Source of the DNA: Parendozoicomonas verongulae
GTDB taxonomy: Bacteria > Pseudomonadota > Gammaproteobacteria > Pseudomonadales > Endozoicomonadaceae
Assembly: GCF_009711465.1 (NCBI RefSeq)
Contig: NZ_SMME01000866.1
Coordinates: 32,936-68,995, forward strand
Direction: 5' to 3'
DNA length: 36,060 nucleotides
Shown here in pieces: positions 9,233 through 18,319 of this stretch; the stretch's first letter is position 1; each line of letters opens with the position of its first letter. Below the pieces are notes generated by a model. That model did not search any database, was not told where the DNA came from, and saw only the letters and a program-made list of their open reading frames with translations. Made by a program: the position numbers and the translations under genes.

Positions 9233-10022
9233 CTGAAGTCGGTGTAGCCAGAGTCAACCACTCTTCAGGCAGGGTCAGTGCTTCATGGCGCATCGGCCCT
9301 GCTTCTCCTTCCGCATCATATTGCTGTTCATGCCAGCCAAAGTTGCCAAAACGATCCAGAATCAGTGCCACGCTGTTACGTGTGCCGTAGGCGGGTGAGT
9401 GAATAAAACAGGGAGACAGCATGCGTTCCCAAACCGGATCAACACCGGTATCGGGAATCTGATCATCCGGCGGACGATGCTCATCGTGCAGCAGGCTCAC
9501 AAGGTGCTTGGGGTTAACTTCTCCGTTGGCGATCGCCTGTTTCAAATGTTTTTTCAGACGCCTTACTTTTGGCCATGGCGTATTGAGAAGCCCGTTGCTT
9601 AAACCATAAAGCCCAGGTTCCAGCTGACGGATGATATTTTCCCGATTGGAGTAGTACCAGAGCCCGCTGTTATCCGCCAGCACCAGATTGAAGCCGGCAT
9701 ACAGCCCATGGCGTGTGTGAATCTGCTTCAAAAAATCCTGTGCCGGTAGGTTTGAGGTAAGGAAACCACTGGTTAGCTCCCCCCGTGAACGCTCTCCGCT
9801 GGTATCCAACTCCCGAAAGTTTGTAATAGCAGCCAGGCGACCTGTCTGGCTGGCCGCGAGCCAAGTACCACCGGCACGCAAATCCAGCCCGCCAAAAATG
9901 TCCGGATGATTGACCCAGAAATGAGCCTTCTGGGTCGGGCGCTGATAGAATTCGTCCCGGTTTGACAACATGATGAGCGGGTGATCGCTGTCAGGATCCC
10001 AATGCAGAGCAATCAGGCACAT
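9207..10022 (-). CDS. NRDE/TANGO2 family protein
   Basis: A 271-residue member of the NRDE (TANGO2) family, named for the SNRDEFY motif near residues 21-27. The N-terminus MCLIALHW places a cysteine at position 2, as is typical; some authors infer an N-terminal-nucleophile fold with this cysteine active. Other family blocks are GGLDLRAGGTWLA and ITNFRE. The biochemical role is unresolved; eukaryotic TANGO2 has been linked to heme or lipid handling. The gene is convergent with the GMC gene with a 26-base tail overlap, and its start faces the TSUP permease gene about 100 bases away. Confidence 0.88.
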   Translation of the reverse strand: MCLIALHWDPDSDHPLIMLSNRDEFYQRPTQKAHFWVNHPDIFGGLDLRAGGTWLAASQTGRLAAITNFRELDTSGERSRGELTSGFLTSNLPAQDFLKQIHTRHGLYAGFNLVLADNSGLWYYSNRENIIRQLEPGLYGLSNGLLNTPWPKVRRLKKHLKQAIANGEVNPKHLVSLLHDEHRPPDDQIPDTGVDPVWERMLSPCFIHSPAYGTRNSVALILDRFGNFGWHEQQYDAEGEAGPMRHEALTLPEEWLTLATPTSATPSQQAP

Positions 10023-10126
10023 GGCTCGACCTTGCTTCCCTGGATGTATTGTTATTTACGTACACTACACGACAAAGGACTCAGGTGCATCTGGCAGGTT
10101 TCTTTTTCGAATAATGGAATCTTAAT

Positions 10127-10921
10127 GTGGAATTTTTAGGTTATCTGGTCACCGGTGCGGCCGCAGGTACGCTGGCCGGGCTATTTGGCGTGGGCGGGGG
10201 ATTGATTATTGTTCCTGCGCTGATCTTTGCATTTACACTACTTGGCCTGTCTCCCGAATATATAACTCATCTGGCTGTGGGCACCTCTCTGGCGACGATT
10301 ATTCCCACATCTCTCAGCTCAACATTTACCCACCACAAAAATGGCAATGTGTTCTGGCCGGGGGTAAAACTTCTGGCACCGGGCATTATGGTCGGGGCGT
10401 GGCTGGGGGTGACAGTGGCTATTCAACTGAGCAGTGCTGCTCTGCAAATGGTGATTGGTATTGGTGCTATTGTTATTGGCCTGCGCATATTCCTGAGCAA
10501 AAAGGGAGAGAGTGGCAATCAGGGTGCGCTTCCTGCTCCCCCGTTGATGTTCTCCGGTGGTACACTCATTGGTTTGGTATCGGCCATATTTGGTATCGGT
10601 GGCGGCTCTTTAACTGTGCCATTCCTTACCCGCTTTGGCATGGGGATGAAGTGGGCGGTGGGAACATCTGCAGCCTGTGGTGTCCCCATTGCCATTATGG
10701 GAGCGATAGCCAATATCGTTCTGGGCGATAAAATTGAAGGCTTACCGGAGTTAAGTAGCGGTTTGGTTTACTGGCCTGCTTTTGCCGGTATAGTTTTGAT
10801 GAGTGTTCCTTTTGCCCGTGTGGGAGCCAGGCTGGCCCATCGCCTTCCGGCGGTTGTGCTTCGTCGTTTATTTGCGTGCCTGCTGTTTGCCGTTGGGCTG
10901 AAATTTATTTTAGGAAGTTAA
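10127..10921 (+). CDS. TSUP family permease (TauE/SafE, DUF81)
   Basis: A 264-residue inner-membrane protein with about eight predicted transmembrane helices in two homologous halves, each opening with a glycine-rich repeat: AGLFGVGGGLIIVPAL (about 17-32) and SAIFGIGGGSLTVPFL in the second half. This is the TauE/SafE signature; members move sulfite, sulfoacetate or other sulfur-containing organic anions, and the substrate here is unknown. The start is GTG 10127. Nine bases separate it from lgt, so TSUP-lgt-thyA form a likely operon; I recall the same trio in Pseudomonas. Confidence 0.9.
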   Translation: MEFLGYLVTGAAAGTLAGLFGVGGGLIIVPALIFAFTLLGLSPEYITHLAVGTSLATIIPTSLSSTFTHHKNGNVFWPGVKLLAPGIMVGAWLGVTVAIQLSSAALQMVIGIGAIVIGLRIFLSKKGESGNQGALPAPPLMFSGGTLIGLVSAIFGIGGGSLTVPFLTRFGMGMKWAVGTSAACGVPIAIMGAIANIVLGDKIEGLPELSSGLVYWPAFAGIVLMSVPFARVGARLAHRLPAVVLRRLFACLLFAVGLKFILGS

Positions 10922-10930
10922 GGGAAGCGT

Positions 10931-11833
10931 GTGATTCAGTACCCCGATATAAATCCCATAGCCCTGGAGCTAGGGCCCTTAAAAGTACACTGGTATGGCC
11001 TGATGTACCTGCTGGCCTTTGCCGGTGCCTGGCTTCTTGGAAAACAGCGTTGCAAAAAGTCCGGTGGATTGTGGAATGAGGATCATCTTTCGGACCTGAT
11101 TTTTTATGGCGCTGTTGGTGTTGTTCTGGGTGGCCGGTTTGGCTATGTACTCTTCTATAACTTCGATTACTTTCTGCAAGACCCGCTCTGGCTGTTCCGC
11201 ATAGATCAGGGAGGCATGTCCTTCCATGGTGGTATGCTGGGGGTGTTTGTGGCGATGTACCTGTATTGCCGCAAGGTTGGGAAGACTTTCTTCCAAACGA
11301 CAGATTTTATTGCGCCGCTGGTTCCTTTTGGGCTGGGTGCAGGGCGTATCGGTAACTTTATTGGTGGCGAGCTCTGGGGCCGTGCCAGTGATGTGCCCTG
11401 GGCTATGGTGTTCCCTAACGACCCGCTGCAGATTACCCGTCATCCATCGCAGCTGTATCAGTTCTTTATTGAAGGTATTGTGATCTTCACAATACTGTGG
11501 GTTTTCTCCTCCAAGCCTCGTCCGAGAATGGCCGTGTCTGGTCTGTTCCTGGTGCTGTACGGCTGCGGACGTATTGTTGCCGAATTTTTCCGCCAGCCTG
11601 ACGCTCAGCTGGGCTATCTGGCCTGGGACTGGCTGACTATGGGACAACTGCTCAGCGCGCCCATGGTACTGCTTGGCATCGGGGTTATTGTTTACGCTTA
11701 CAGACGTTACGCATTGGTTGAGGGTATGAACCTGGACGATAAGGAATGGCTGCAGGCGCGCTCACCCCAAAATACAGCAGGAAAGAAAGCAGCGACTGGA
11801 AAGCCTGTGAGAAAGAGTGGGAAAAAGGGATAG
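10931..11833 (+). CDS. lgt: Prolipoprotein diacylglyceryl transferase Lgt
   Basis: Inner-membrane enzyme that moves diacylglycerol from phosphatidylglycerol onto the lipobox cysteine of prolipoproteins, the first step of lipoprotein maturation. The signature [16 protein letters not shown] spans residues 136-151, with R139 equivalent to E. coli R143, and the essential histidine is H99 in SFHGG. About seven membrane helices are visible. The start is GTG 10931 with AGGGAAG just upstream. At 300 residues it is slightly longer than E. coli Lgt (291) because of a Lys-rich, probably disordered C-terminal tail (about 275-300). The stop is five bases before thyA. Confidence 0.96.
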   Translation: MIQYPDINPIALELGPLKVHWYGLMYLLAFAGAWLLGKQRCKKSGGLWNEDHLSDLIFYGAVGVVLGGRFGYVLFYNFDYFLQDPLWLFRIDQGGMSFHGGMLGVFVAMYLYCRKVGKTFFQTTDFIAPLVPFGLGAGRIGNFIGGELWGRASDVPWAMVFPNDPLQITRHPSQLYQFFIEGIVIFTILWVFSSKPRPRMAVSGLFLVLYGCGRIVAEFFRQPDAQLGYLAWDWLTMGQLLSAPMVLLGIGVIVYAYRRYALVEGMNLDDKEWLQARSPQNTAGKKAATGKPVRKSGKKG

Positions 11834-11838
11834 ACATC

Positions 11839-12672
11839 ATGAAACAGTATCTGGATTTGATGCGCCATGTGAAAGAGCAGGGCGTTTACAAGGATGATCG
11901 CACCGGCACGGGCACTTACAGTGTGTTTGGCTACCAGATGCGTTTCGATCTGGCTAAGGGTTTTCCTCTGGTAACCACCAAGAAGTGCCATCTTCGCTCT
12001 ATCATTCACGAGTTGCTGTGGTTTCTGAAGGGGGAAACCAACATCAGCTATCTGAAGGAGAACGGAGTTTCTATCTGGGATGAGTGGGCCACGGAAGACG
12101 GCGAACTCGGCCCGGTGTATGGCAGACAATGGCGCAGCTGGGAAGGTCCGAATGGCGAGGTGGTTGATCAGATTACCGATCTGATTAACGAGATTAAAAC
12201 CAACCCGGACTCCCGTCGTCTTGTTGTGTCTGCCTGGAACCCAACGGTTCTTCCTGACGTAAAGTTCAGCCCGAAAGAAAACGCGGAACAGAATCGTCAG
12301 GCGCTGCCGCCTTGCCACTGCCTGTTCCAGTTCTATGTACTGAACGGCAAGCTCTCCTGTCAGCTTTACCAGCGCAGTGCGGATATCTTCCTTGGTGTCC
12401 CGTTCAACATTGCCAGCTATGCACTACTGACCATGATGATTGCCCAAGTGTGTGATCTGGAGTTAGGCGATTTTGTACATACGTTTGGTGATGCTCATCT
12501 GTACTCCAACCATATGGAGCAGGTGAGCGAGCAGCTCTCCCGTGAGCCACTGCCTCTACCGGAGATGAAGCTGAACCCTGCTATCAAGAATCTGTTTGAC
12601 TTCACCTTTGATGATTTTGAACTGGTGGGCTATCAGGCGCACTCTCATATCAAAGCACCTGTGGCGGTCTAA
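11839..12672 (+). CDS. thyA: Thymidylate synthase ThyA
   Basis: Methylates dUMP to dTMP with methylene-tetrahydrofolate. The catalytic cysteine is C159 in [13 protein letters not shown], and the phosphate-binding arginines include R21 and R126-R127. The start is ATG 11839 with GGGA upstream. The frame is open further 5' into lgt, but [15 protein letters not shown] is the family N-terminus. The 277 residues exceed E. coli ThyA (264) by 13. The extra length is a single insert just before the catalytic loop, about residues 138-154 ([16 protein letters not shown]). Such inserts occur in other bacterial ThyAs. Translation is probably coupled to lgt. Confidence 0.97.
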   Translation: MKQYLDLMRHVKEQGVYKDDRTGTGTYSVFGYQMRFDLAKGFPLVTTKKCHLRSIIHELLWFLKGETNISYLKENGVSIWDEWATEDGELGPVYGRQWRSWEGPNGEVVDQITDLINEIKTNPDSRRLVVSAWNPTVLPDVKFSPKENAEQNRQALPPCHCLFQFYVLNGKLSCQLYQRSADIFLGVPFNIASYALLTMMIAQVCDLELGDFVHTFGDAHLYSNHMEQVSEQLSREPLPLPEMKLNPAIKNLFDFTFDDFELVGYQAHSHIKAPVAV

Positions 12673-12677
12673 CCTTT

Positions 12678-12716
12678 CTTGAGAGCTTATAGGCCGTTGG
12701 CTTATAAGCTCTCAAG
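12678..12716. terminator. stem-loop after thyA, possible terminator
   Basis: A perfect 13-bp stem (12678-12690 with 12704-12716) with a 13-base loop starts six bases after the thyA stop codon. No run of T follows, so it is not a classic intrinsic terminator; it may act as a 3'-end stabiliser or a Rho-assisted end. Confidence 0.5.
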
Positions 12717-12848
12717 GCTCCCCTTGTCATAATTTCCACACATTTTCCTTTCAGCTTTTCCAGAATATTTTCAACAGGCTCTAACCAGAGCTATCGTCCC
12801 ATTGGTGGGATAGACGTCAATGTTTAAAAATTGATCTGTGTCAATCGG

Positions 12849-12894
12849 CTGAAACCTTTTAGCTGTGCTTTATTGTTCGACTAAAAGGTTTTAG
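12849..12894. promoter_or_regulatory. double operator upstream of the sucrose operon
   Basis: Two near-palindromes, CTGAAACCTTTTAG (12849-12862) and CTAAAAGGTTTTAG (12881-12894), lie 32 bases apart start to start, about three helical turns, 41 bases before scrK. The first fits the Cra/FruR consensus TGAAWCSNTTSA at 11 of 12 positions, which suits the Cra-like ScrR encoded at the end of the operon. A separate perfect palindrome TGTGCGCACA lies at 12901-12910, unassigned. The promoter could not be placed with confidence; TTGTTC (12873-12878) with TAATGT (12896-12901) is possible but weak. Confidence 0.65.
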
Positions 12895-12934
12895 CTAATG
12901 TGTGCGCACATAAGATTTAGCTTAGGAGTGGTGA

Positions 12935-13873
12935 GTGGCTGGTAAAGTTTGGTCGCTTGGTGATGCGGTCGTCGATCTTCTTCCAGACGACAATAATCGT
13001 CTGATGAAATGCCCGGGAGGTGCTCCGGCCAATGTGGCTGTAGCTGTTGCCAGGCTTGGTGTAGCCACTGGCTTTATCGGGGCTGTAGGTCAAGACCCTA
13101 TTGGTCGGTTTCTGAAGAGCACCTTGATGAAAGAAGGTGTGGATACGTCCTCTATGGTAGCCAAAGCCGATCAGCGAAGTGGCTTGGTGCTTGTAGATCT
13201 GGATGATGAAGGTGAGCGTACCTTCACATTTATGGTACGCCCCAGTGCTGATCAGTTTCTTACGACTGATGATTTGCCAGAGTTCTGTGAGGGAGACTGG
13301 CTCCACGTGTGCTCTATTGCTCTGGCCAATGAACCTGTGCGCTCTGCAACCCTGACAGCCATGGAACAGGTGAAACGCGCCGGAGGTCGGATTTCTTTCG
13401 ACCCGAACCTGCGTAGCGACGTCTGGGCTAACCCTGAGGAAATGTTCGATGTTGTTCGTAACGCTGTTGCCATGGCAGATGTTGTTAAGGTCTCCCTTGA
13501 AGAACTGGCATGGCTGACACAGACAGCCGATACCCAGGCTGGCCTGACCAGGCTCAAAGATATAACCGAGGCTTCCCTGATAGTTGTGACCCTTGGTGCT
13601 GAAGGTGCACTGTTCAATTATCAGGGACAGAGCAGCACTGTTCCCTCTCTCAAAGCCAGTGTTGTGGATACCACAGGTGCGGGTGATGGATTTGTCGGCG
13701 GTATGCTGGCGGGCCTCTCTCAATACGACTCATGGCCCGAATATAGCGATGTTGAAGAGATTCTTCGCCGTGCCTGCCTGTGCGGAATGCTGGTCACCCA
13801 AACCAAGGGTGCCATGCAGGCTTTACCCACTCAAAGTCAGCTGGATGCGCTGGCAGCATCTCGAACCCTCTGA
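12935..13873 (+). CDS. scrK: Fructokinase ScrK (PfkB family)
   Basis: Phosphorylates the fructose released from sucrose-6-phosphate to fructose-6-phosphate. The 312-residue PfkB/ribokinase fold shows the N-terminal GGAPANVAVAVARLG (28-42), an anion-hole and base motif DTTGAGDGF (245-253) with D251 as catalytic base, and the usual family length. The start is GTG 12935 with AGGAG seven bases upstream. It is first in the scrK-scrA-scrB-scrR operon, 39 bases before scrA. Within PfkB the nearest alternative is aminoimidazole riboside kinase, but the context strongly favours fructokinase. Confidence 0.92.
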   Translation: MAGKVWSLGDAVVDLLPDDNNRLMKCPGGAPANVAVAVARLGVATGFIGAVGQDPIGRFLKSTLMKEGVDTSSMVAKADQRSGLVLVDLDDEGERTFTFMVRPSADQFLTTDDLPEFCEGDWLHVCSIALANEPVRSATLTAMEQVKRAGGRISFDPNLRSDVWANPEEMFDVVRNAVAMADVVKVSLEELAWLTQTADTQAGLTRLKDITEASLIVVTLGAEGALFNYQGQSSTVPSLKASVVDTTGAGDGFVGGMLAGLSQYDSWPEYSDVEEILRRACLCGMLVTQTKGAMQALPTQSQLDALAASRTL

Positions 13874-13912
13874 GTCACTCAGGTGACGAAACAGGAATAA
13901 ACAGGAATTGTG

Positions 13913-15301
13913 ATGGATATAAAACAAGTAGCTCAAGACCTTATCCCTGCTTTAGGGGGGAAAGCCAATATCGCCAGTGCTGCCCACTGTGCAACACGCC
14001 TGCGTTTGGTACTGGTTGATGATGCCAAGGCCAGCAAGGAAAAGATTGAAGCGGTTGAAGGTGTAAAAGGCTGTTTTGCCAACGCCGGACAGATGCAGAT
14101 CATCTTTGGCACGGGCCTTGTAAATAAGGTGCATGCCGAATTTCTGGAGGCCACTGGTCTGGATCAGGTCAGTAAAAGCGAACTGACCAATAAGGCGACA
14201 GAAAAACTGAACCCTGTTCAGCGCCTTGCCCGTACACTGTCGAATATTTTTGTTCCCATTATTCCCGCCATTGTGTCCGCAGGCCTGTTAATGGGTTTGC
14301 TGGGCATGATGAAAACCTATGGCTGGGTTGATTCATCCAGTGCGCTGGTTGTCATGCTGGATATGTTCAGCTCCGCAGCTTTCATTATTCTTCCCGTGCT
14401 GATTGGTTTTACTGCGGCCCGGGAATTTGGTGGTAACCCTTATCTGGGCGCTGTTATCGGTGGCATTCTTACCCATCCGGCACTGACCAACGCCTGGGGT
14501 GTCGCTGGCGGTTACGACACCATGAACTTCTTCGGCATTGATGTGGCCATGATTGGCTATCAGGGCACAGTGTTCCCTGTGATGCTGACTGTCTGGTTTA
14601 TGAGTACGGTTGAGAAGTGGCTGCACAAAAAAGTACCAAACTCCCTTGATTTGATTATCACACCATTCGTAACCGTGATTGTCACCGGTTTTATGGCACT
14701 GTTGATTATCGGCCCTGCAGGGCGCGCGCTGGGTGATGGTATCTCCTGGCTGCTGGACGTTGTATACACCCATGCCGGATTTGTAGCCGGTGCCTTGTTT
14801 GGTGGTTCCTACTCCATGATCGTGATTACCGGTGTCCACCACAGCTTCCACGCTATTGAGGCTGGCTTGCTGGCGAACCCGGAAATTGGCATTAACTTCC
14901 TGTTGCCTATCTGGTCAATGGCCAATATTGCTCAGGGTGGAGCCTGCTTTGCGGTGGCACTGAAAACCCGTGATGCCAAAGTGAAAGCGGTGGCAATTCC
15001 TGCCGGTGTATCCTGCATGCTGGGTATTACCGAAGCGGCAATTTTTGGTATTAACCTGCGCTTTGGTAAGCCTTTTGTGGCTGCTCTCATCGGCGGTGCA
15101 CTGGGTGGTGCTTACGTTGTAGCAGCCCACGTTGGTATGACCGCTGTTGGTCTGACCGGTCTGCCTGGTACCGCCATTGTGGCTCCAGAATCCATGATTC
15201 ACTACATCATCGGCATGTTGATTGCCTTTGGCGGTGCTTTTGTAGTCTCTAGCCTGACTCTTCCCAGCGAAGCGATTAACGGAAAGCCTGCAACTGCATG
15301 A
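13913..15301 (+). CDS. scrA: Sucrose-specific PTS permease, EIIBC (ScrA)
   Basis: Imports sucrose and phosphorylates it to sucrose-6-phosphate. A cytoplasmic EIIB domain (about 1-85) carries phosphocysteine C26 in HCATRLRL, followed by an EIIC membrane domain of about ten helices with the glucose-superfamily stretch GVHHSFHAIEAGLL. There is no EIIA domain, so a separate glucose-type EIIA (Crr), with EI and HPr, must come from elsewhere in the genome. ATG 13913 is chosen over GTG 13910 because AGGA (13903-13906) then has six-base spacing. The stop overlaps the scrB start in ATGA, so the two are translationally coupled. Confidence 0.94.
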   Translation: MDIKQVAQDLIPALGGKANIASAAHCATRLRLVLVDDAKASKEKIEAVEGVKGCFANAGQMQIIFGTGLVNKVHAEFLEATGLDQVSKSELTNKATEKLNPVQRLARTLSNIFVPIIPAIVSAGLLMGLLGMMKTYGWVDSSSALVVMLDMFSSAAFIILPVLIGFTAAREFGGNPYLGAVIGGILTHPALTNAWGVAGGYDTMNFFGIDVAMIGYQGTVFPVMLTVWFMSTVEKWLHKKVPNSLDLIITPFVTVIVTGFMALLIIGPAGRALGDGISWLLDVVYTHAGFVAGALFGGSYSMIVITGVHHSFHAIEAGLLANPEIGINFLLPIWSMANIAQGGACFAVALKTRDAKVKAVAIPAGVSCMLGITEAAIFGINLRFGKPFVAALIGGALGGAYVVAAHVGMTAVGLTGLPGTAIVAPESMIHYIIGMLIAFGGAFVVSSLTLPSEAINGKPATA

Positions 15302-16734
15302 GTACTGTTTCTACTAAAGAAGGCCAGCTGCGCAAACAGCTGGCTGATGTTCTGAATCAGGAACACCACGCGGGTTGCCAGCCATGGCGACCCGTTTTTC
15401 ATTTAAGCCCGTCGGTTGGCCTGCTGAATGACCCGAACGGGTTTATTCATTATCAGGGTCGCTACCACCTGTTTTATCAGTGGAATCCCTTTGCCTGTGG
15501 CCATGGACCCAAGTTCTGGGGACATGTCAGCTCCGAGAATCTGTGTGACTGGCAAGAGCACTCCGTTGCATTAGTCCCATCTGAGGATTATGAGAGCCAC
15601 GGCTGCTACTCAGGATCAGCGATAGAACGAGAGGGGGCTTTGCTTCTTTTCTATACCGGCAACGTGAAGTTCTCCGACGGTGGTCGGACAGCCTGGCAGT
15701 GTGTGGCGGAAGTGACAGACGACGAAGTGCTGAAAAAAGGCCCGGTGCTTGGCCTGCCGAAAGGCTACACCGGTCATGTACGAGACCCCAAAGTCTGGCA
15801 GCACAGTGATGGCTGCTGGTATATGGTGCTGGCTGCTCAGGACAGGCAAATGCAGGGTAAGGTTCTGCTTTACCGCTCAAGGGATGCTTTTGACTGGCAC
15901 CTTGTCGGGGAAATGGCTGGCAGCCAGACTGGTTCACTGGGCGATTTTGGTTACATGTGGGAATGTCCTGATCTGTTCCTCCTTGGCGGCAAAGACTTCC
16001 TTCTGGTTTGCCCTCAGGGTTTGGAACCGGAAGGTGATAAATACCAGAACCTGTTTCAATGTGGTTATTTCAGCGGTCAGCTGGATTACCAAAGCGGGAC
16101 GTACAGCCATGGTGAATTTACCGAGCTGGATGCGGGTTTTGATTTCTACGCTCCTCAAACCACAGAAGATGCCTCCGGTCGCCGCCTGATATACGGCTGG
16201 CTTGGCTTGCCAGATGAAAATGAGAGCAGTCATCCCACAATCGAGCACGGCTGGATTCACTGCATGAGCATTCCCCGTGAATTGATTGCAGATGGCAACC
16301 GCCTGAAGCAGCGGCCTGCCAGAGAGTTGATGAATCTGCGGCAGGAGCTTGTGATAGATAGTCTTACCAGTGAGACGTTCACCGTTCCTGAGGCCTGTGA
16401 GTTACTTATAAATTCTGTAAAAGCGCCCTTTGCCCTGCACTTTCGGGAAGCAGCAGAGCTTGCCTGGGATGGGGAGTTTATCTCTTTATCACGTTTAAAC
16501 TGGCGAACCGGGCAGTGGGAGCACCGCAGGCATGCCTGCAAATCAGTGAACGATATTCGTCTGTTTCATGACAGCTCAACGCTTGAAATTTTTATAAACG
16601 ACGGTTCTATTGTTATGAGCAGCCGATTCTTTCCTGAAAAAAACCATCAGGTTTGCAAATACCTTTCTGACATTCCCGGTTATTTACAGGTTTGGTCTAT
16701 GCGCCCTTCATGGCTCTTTCAAGAGCGAGGGTAG
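15298..16734 (+). CDS. scrB: Sucrose-6-phosphate hydrolase ScrB (GH32)
   Basis: Hydrolyses sucrose-6-phosphate to glucose-6-phosphate and fructose in the cytoplasm. The GH32 triad is visible: the nucleophile D45 in LLNDPNGF, D163 in VRDPK (transition-state stabiliser), and acid/base E222 in ECPD. The five-bladed propeller spans about 30-350, followed by the C-terminal beta-sandwich. There is no signal peptide, as expected for an enzyme acting on an internal phosphorylated sugar. The start ATG overlaps the scrA stop. The 478-residue length is normal. Confidence 0.95.
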   Translation: MSTVSTKEGQLRKQLADVLNQEHHAGCQPWRPVFHLSPSVGLLNDPNGFIHYQGRYHLFYQWNPFACGHGPKFWGHVSSENLCDWQEHSVALVPSEDYESHGCYSGSAIEREGALLLFYTGNVKFSDGGRTAWQCVAEVTDDEVLKKGPVLGLPKGYTGHVRDPKVWQHSDGCWYMVLAAQDRQMQGKVLLYRSRDAFDWHLVGEMAGSQTGSLGDFGYMWECPDLFLLGGKDFLLVCPQGLEPEGDKYQNLFQCGYFSGQLDYQSGTYSHGEFTELDAGFDFYAPQTTEDASGRRLIYGWLGLPDENESSHPTIEHGWIHCMSIPRELIADGNRLKQRPARELMNLRQELVIDSLTSETFTVPEACELLINSVKAPFALHFREAAELAWDGEFISLSRLNWRTGQWEHRRHACKSVNDIRLFHDSSTLEIFINDGSIVMSSRFFPEKNHQVCKYLSDIPGYLQVWSMRPSWLFQERG

Positions 16735-16801
16735 TGATTCATGGGGAGCTATCGCTTCCAATACGTGCTTGGTAGAATCCCGTTCTTGAAAGGAGTTTGA
16801 A

Positions 16802-17809
16802 GTGCCTGGCCCCCGAAAACGAATGACCATTGCTGAGCTTGCCCGACTCGCTGGTGTATCTAATACAACAGCGAGTTTTGTCCTGAACGGGCGAGCGGAT
16901 GAATACAGAATTGCAGAAGAAACCCGTCGTAAGGTTCTTGATACGGCAGAAAAGTATAGTTTTAAACCCAGTCAACTGGCCCGTGCTCTTCGCTCTAATC
17001 GCTCCCACTCTCTTGGGTTAATTATTCCTGATCCAACCAACTATGGTTTTGCAGCAATCGCACGGGTGTTGGAACCTTTGTGTCGGGATGCGGGTTATCA
17101 ACTGCTGATTGCCAGCAGTGATGATAATCCCGAGAAGGAACAAACTGTTGTGAGGTCGCTGTTAGATCGGCAGATAGATGGATTGATTACAGCCAGTGCC
17201 TTAACCGACGACACGTTCTATCAGCAGATAGTCCGTCAGTGCCCTGTCGTACAGTTAGACAGACATATTGCCGGTTCCAGAATTCCCAGTGTGATTACTG
17301 ATGCAAGAAAGGCGACAGCTGATTTGGTTAAGAAAATGGCGCAGGACTGTGATGAATTAGCCTATATTGGTGGTCTTCTGGAGTTATCACCCAGCCGCCA
17401 TCGCTTACAAGGTTATCGGGATGGTCTGACCCGTGCAGGTCTTCCTGTTCAGGAGTTGCTGATTTGCCATTGGGATTTCCAGCCTGACTCCGGCTATACC
17501 CTGATGAAACAGCTGTGTGACCAGTTAGGGCGTCTACCCAAGGGGCTCTTCTGTGCTTCGTTCTCTCTTCTGCAGGGAGTTCTGCGTTATTTAAAAGAAC
17601 ACAGTGCTATGGATTCAGGTATGCGTCTTGGGTCATTTGATGATCATGAGCTGCTGGATTACATCCCGGTAGCAGTTGATTCGATCAGTCAGGATTGTGA
17701 ATCGCTGGCAGCCCACAGCTTCCAGATGATCCGAACATTGCTGGACGGACAATCCCTGGATGCTCCTGAGTTAGCCCTGCCTGCTCGTGTACACTGGCGC
17801 AGCCCTTAA
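16802..17809 (+). CDS. scrR: LacI-family sucrose regulator ScrR (Cra/FruR-like)
   Basis: A 335-residue transcription regulator. The N-terminal LacI helix-turn-helix (about 8-60) reads TIAELARLAGVSNTTASFVL, and a periplasmic-binding-protein-like sensor domain follows (about 68-335). Sequence blocks such as IARLAGVS.TTAS, YIGGLLELS and SFSLLQGVL resemble E. coli Cra, as known ScrR proteins do. The likely effector is fructose or a fructose phosphate, and the likely target the double operator before scrK. The start is GTG 16802 with AGGAG upstream. It sits 67 bases after scrB in the same direction. Its TAA is shared with the convergent nsrR stop in the four bases TTAA (17806-17809). Confidence 0.9.
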   Translation: MPGPRKRMTIAELARLAGVSNTTASFVLNGRADEYRIAEETRRKVLDTAEKYSFKPSQLARALRSNRSHSLGLIIPDPTNYGFAAIARVLEPLCRDAGYQLLIASSDDNPEKEQTVVRSLLDRQIDGLITASALTDDTFYQQIVRQCPVVQLDRHIAGSRIPSVITDARKATADLVKKMAQDCDELAYIGGLLELSPSRHRLQGYRDGLTRAGLPVQELLICHWDFQPDSGYTLMKQLCDQLGRLPKGLFCASFSLLQGVLRYLKEHSAMDSGMRLGSFDDHELLDYIPVAVDSISQDCESLAAHSFQMIRTLLDGQSLDAPELALPARVHWRSP

Positions 17810-18246
17810 GCTGCAATCTCATCCAGAGTCAGCAGCTGTAGCAGCTCATCTTTGTTTTCAACCAAGTCTGCCAGCGTGTAGCTTTCCAGAACTGTGATAA
17901 ACGCATTTATGGCTTCAGTCAGCACCTGCTTGAGTTTACAGGCGGGCTGCAGGCGGCAATAAGGAGAGTTACACTCAACTATCTGCAGATTGGACTCCAT
18001 ATCTATGACCACTGCGCTGATATTGATCTCTTCGGGTGCTTTTCCCAGTTCAATGCCACCCCCTTTTCCGCGAACATTGCGCAGATAACCAAGTTGCCCA
18101 AGGCGTTGCACAATCTTCATAACATGGCTGCGAGAGATGTCGTACGTTGCGGTGATCTGTGCAACAGACAGACGTTCACCTTCTGGCATTAAAGCTGCCT
18201 GTAGAAGCGTGCGAAGAGCATAGTCGGTGTAACGTGTAAGTTGCAT
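17806..18246 (-). CDS. nsrR: Rrf2-family NO-sensing repressor NsrR
   Basis: A 146-residue Rrf2 regulator: N-terminal winged helix (MQLTRYTDYALRTLL ... ISRSHVMKIVQRL) and cysteines C92, C97 and C103 in ECNSPYCRLQPACKL, the NsrR spacing for an NO-sensitive iron-sulfur cluster. IscR, the other Rrf2 class with three cysteines, has different spacing and context. NO destroys the cluster and relieves repression. The gene is divergent from hcp, with an NsrR-like site 17 bases upstream of its own start, suggesting autoregulation. Its stop codon interlocks with that of scrR. Confidence 0.92.
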   Translation of the reverse strand: MQLTRYTDYALRTLLQAALMPEGERLSVAQITATYDISRSHVMKIVQRLGQLGYLRNVRGKGGGIELGKAPEEINISAVVIDMESNLQIVECNSPYCRLQPACKLKQVLTEAINAFITVLESYTLADLVENKDELLQLLTLDEIAA

Positions 18247-18262
18247 GGCTGATATTAGGTTA

Positions 18263-18285
18263 TTTGATTCATGTCAAATGAATCT
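18263..18285. promoter_or_regulatory. NsrR-like site 1 overlapping an FNR-like site
   Basis: An 11-1-11 inverted repeat whose right arm (reverse complement AGATTCATTTG) resembles the NsrR half-site AAGATGCATTT. Within it, TTGATTCATGTCAA (18264-18277) matches the FNR consensus TTGAT-N4-ATCAA except for one base. Both proteins control hcp in E. coli. The site is close to the nsrR start and about 85 bases upstream of the predicted hcp transcription start. Confidence 0.6.
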
Positions 18286-18319
18286 TAAGGAATTCAGGTT
18301 TGGACAGCCAGTGGGGGCT

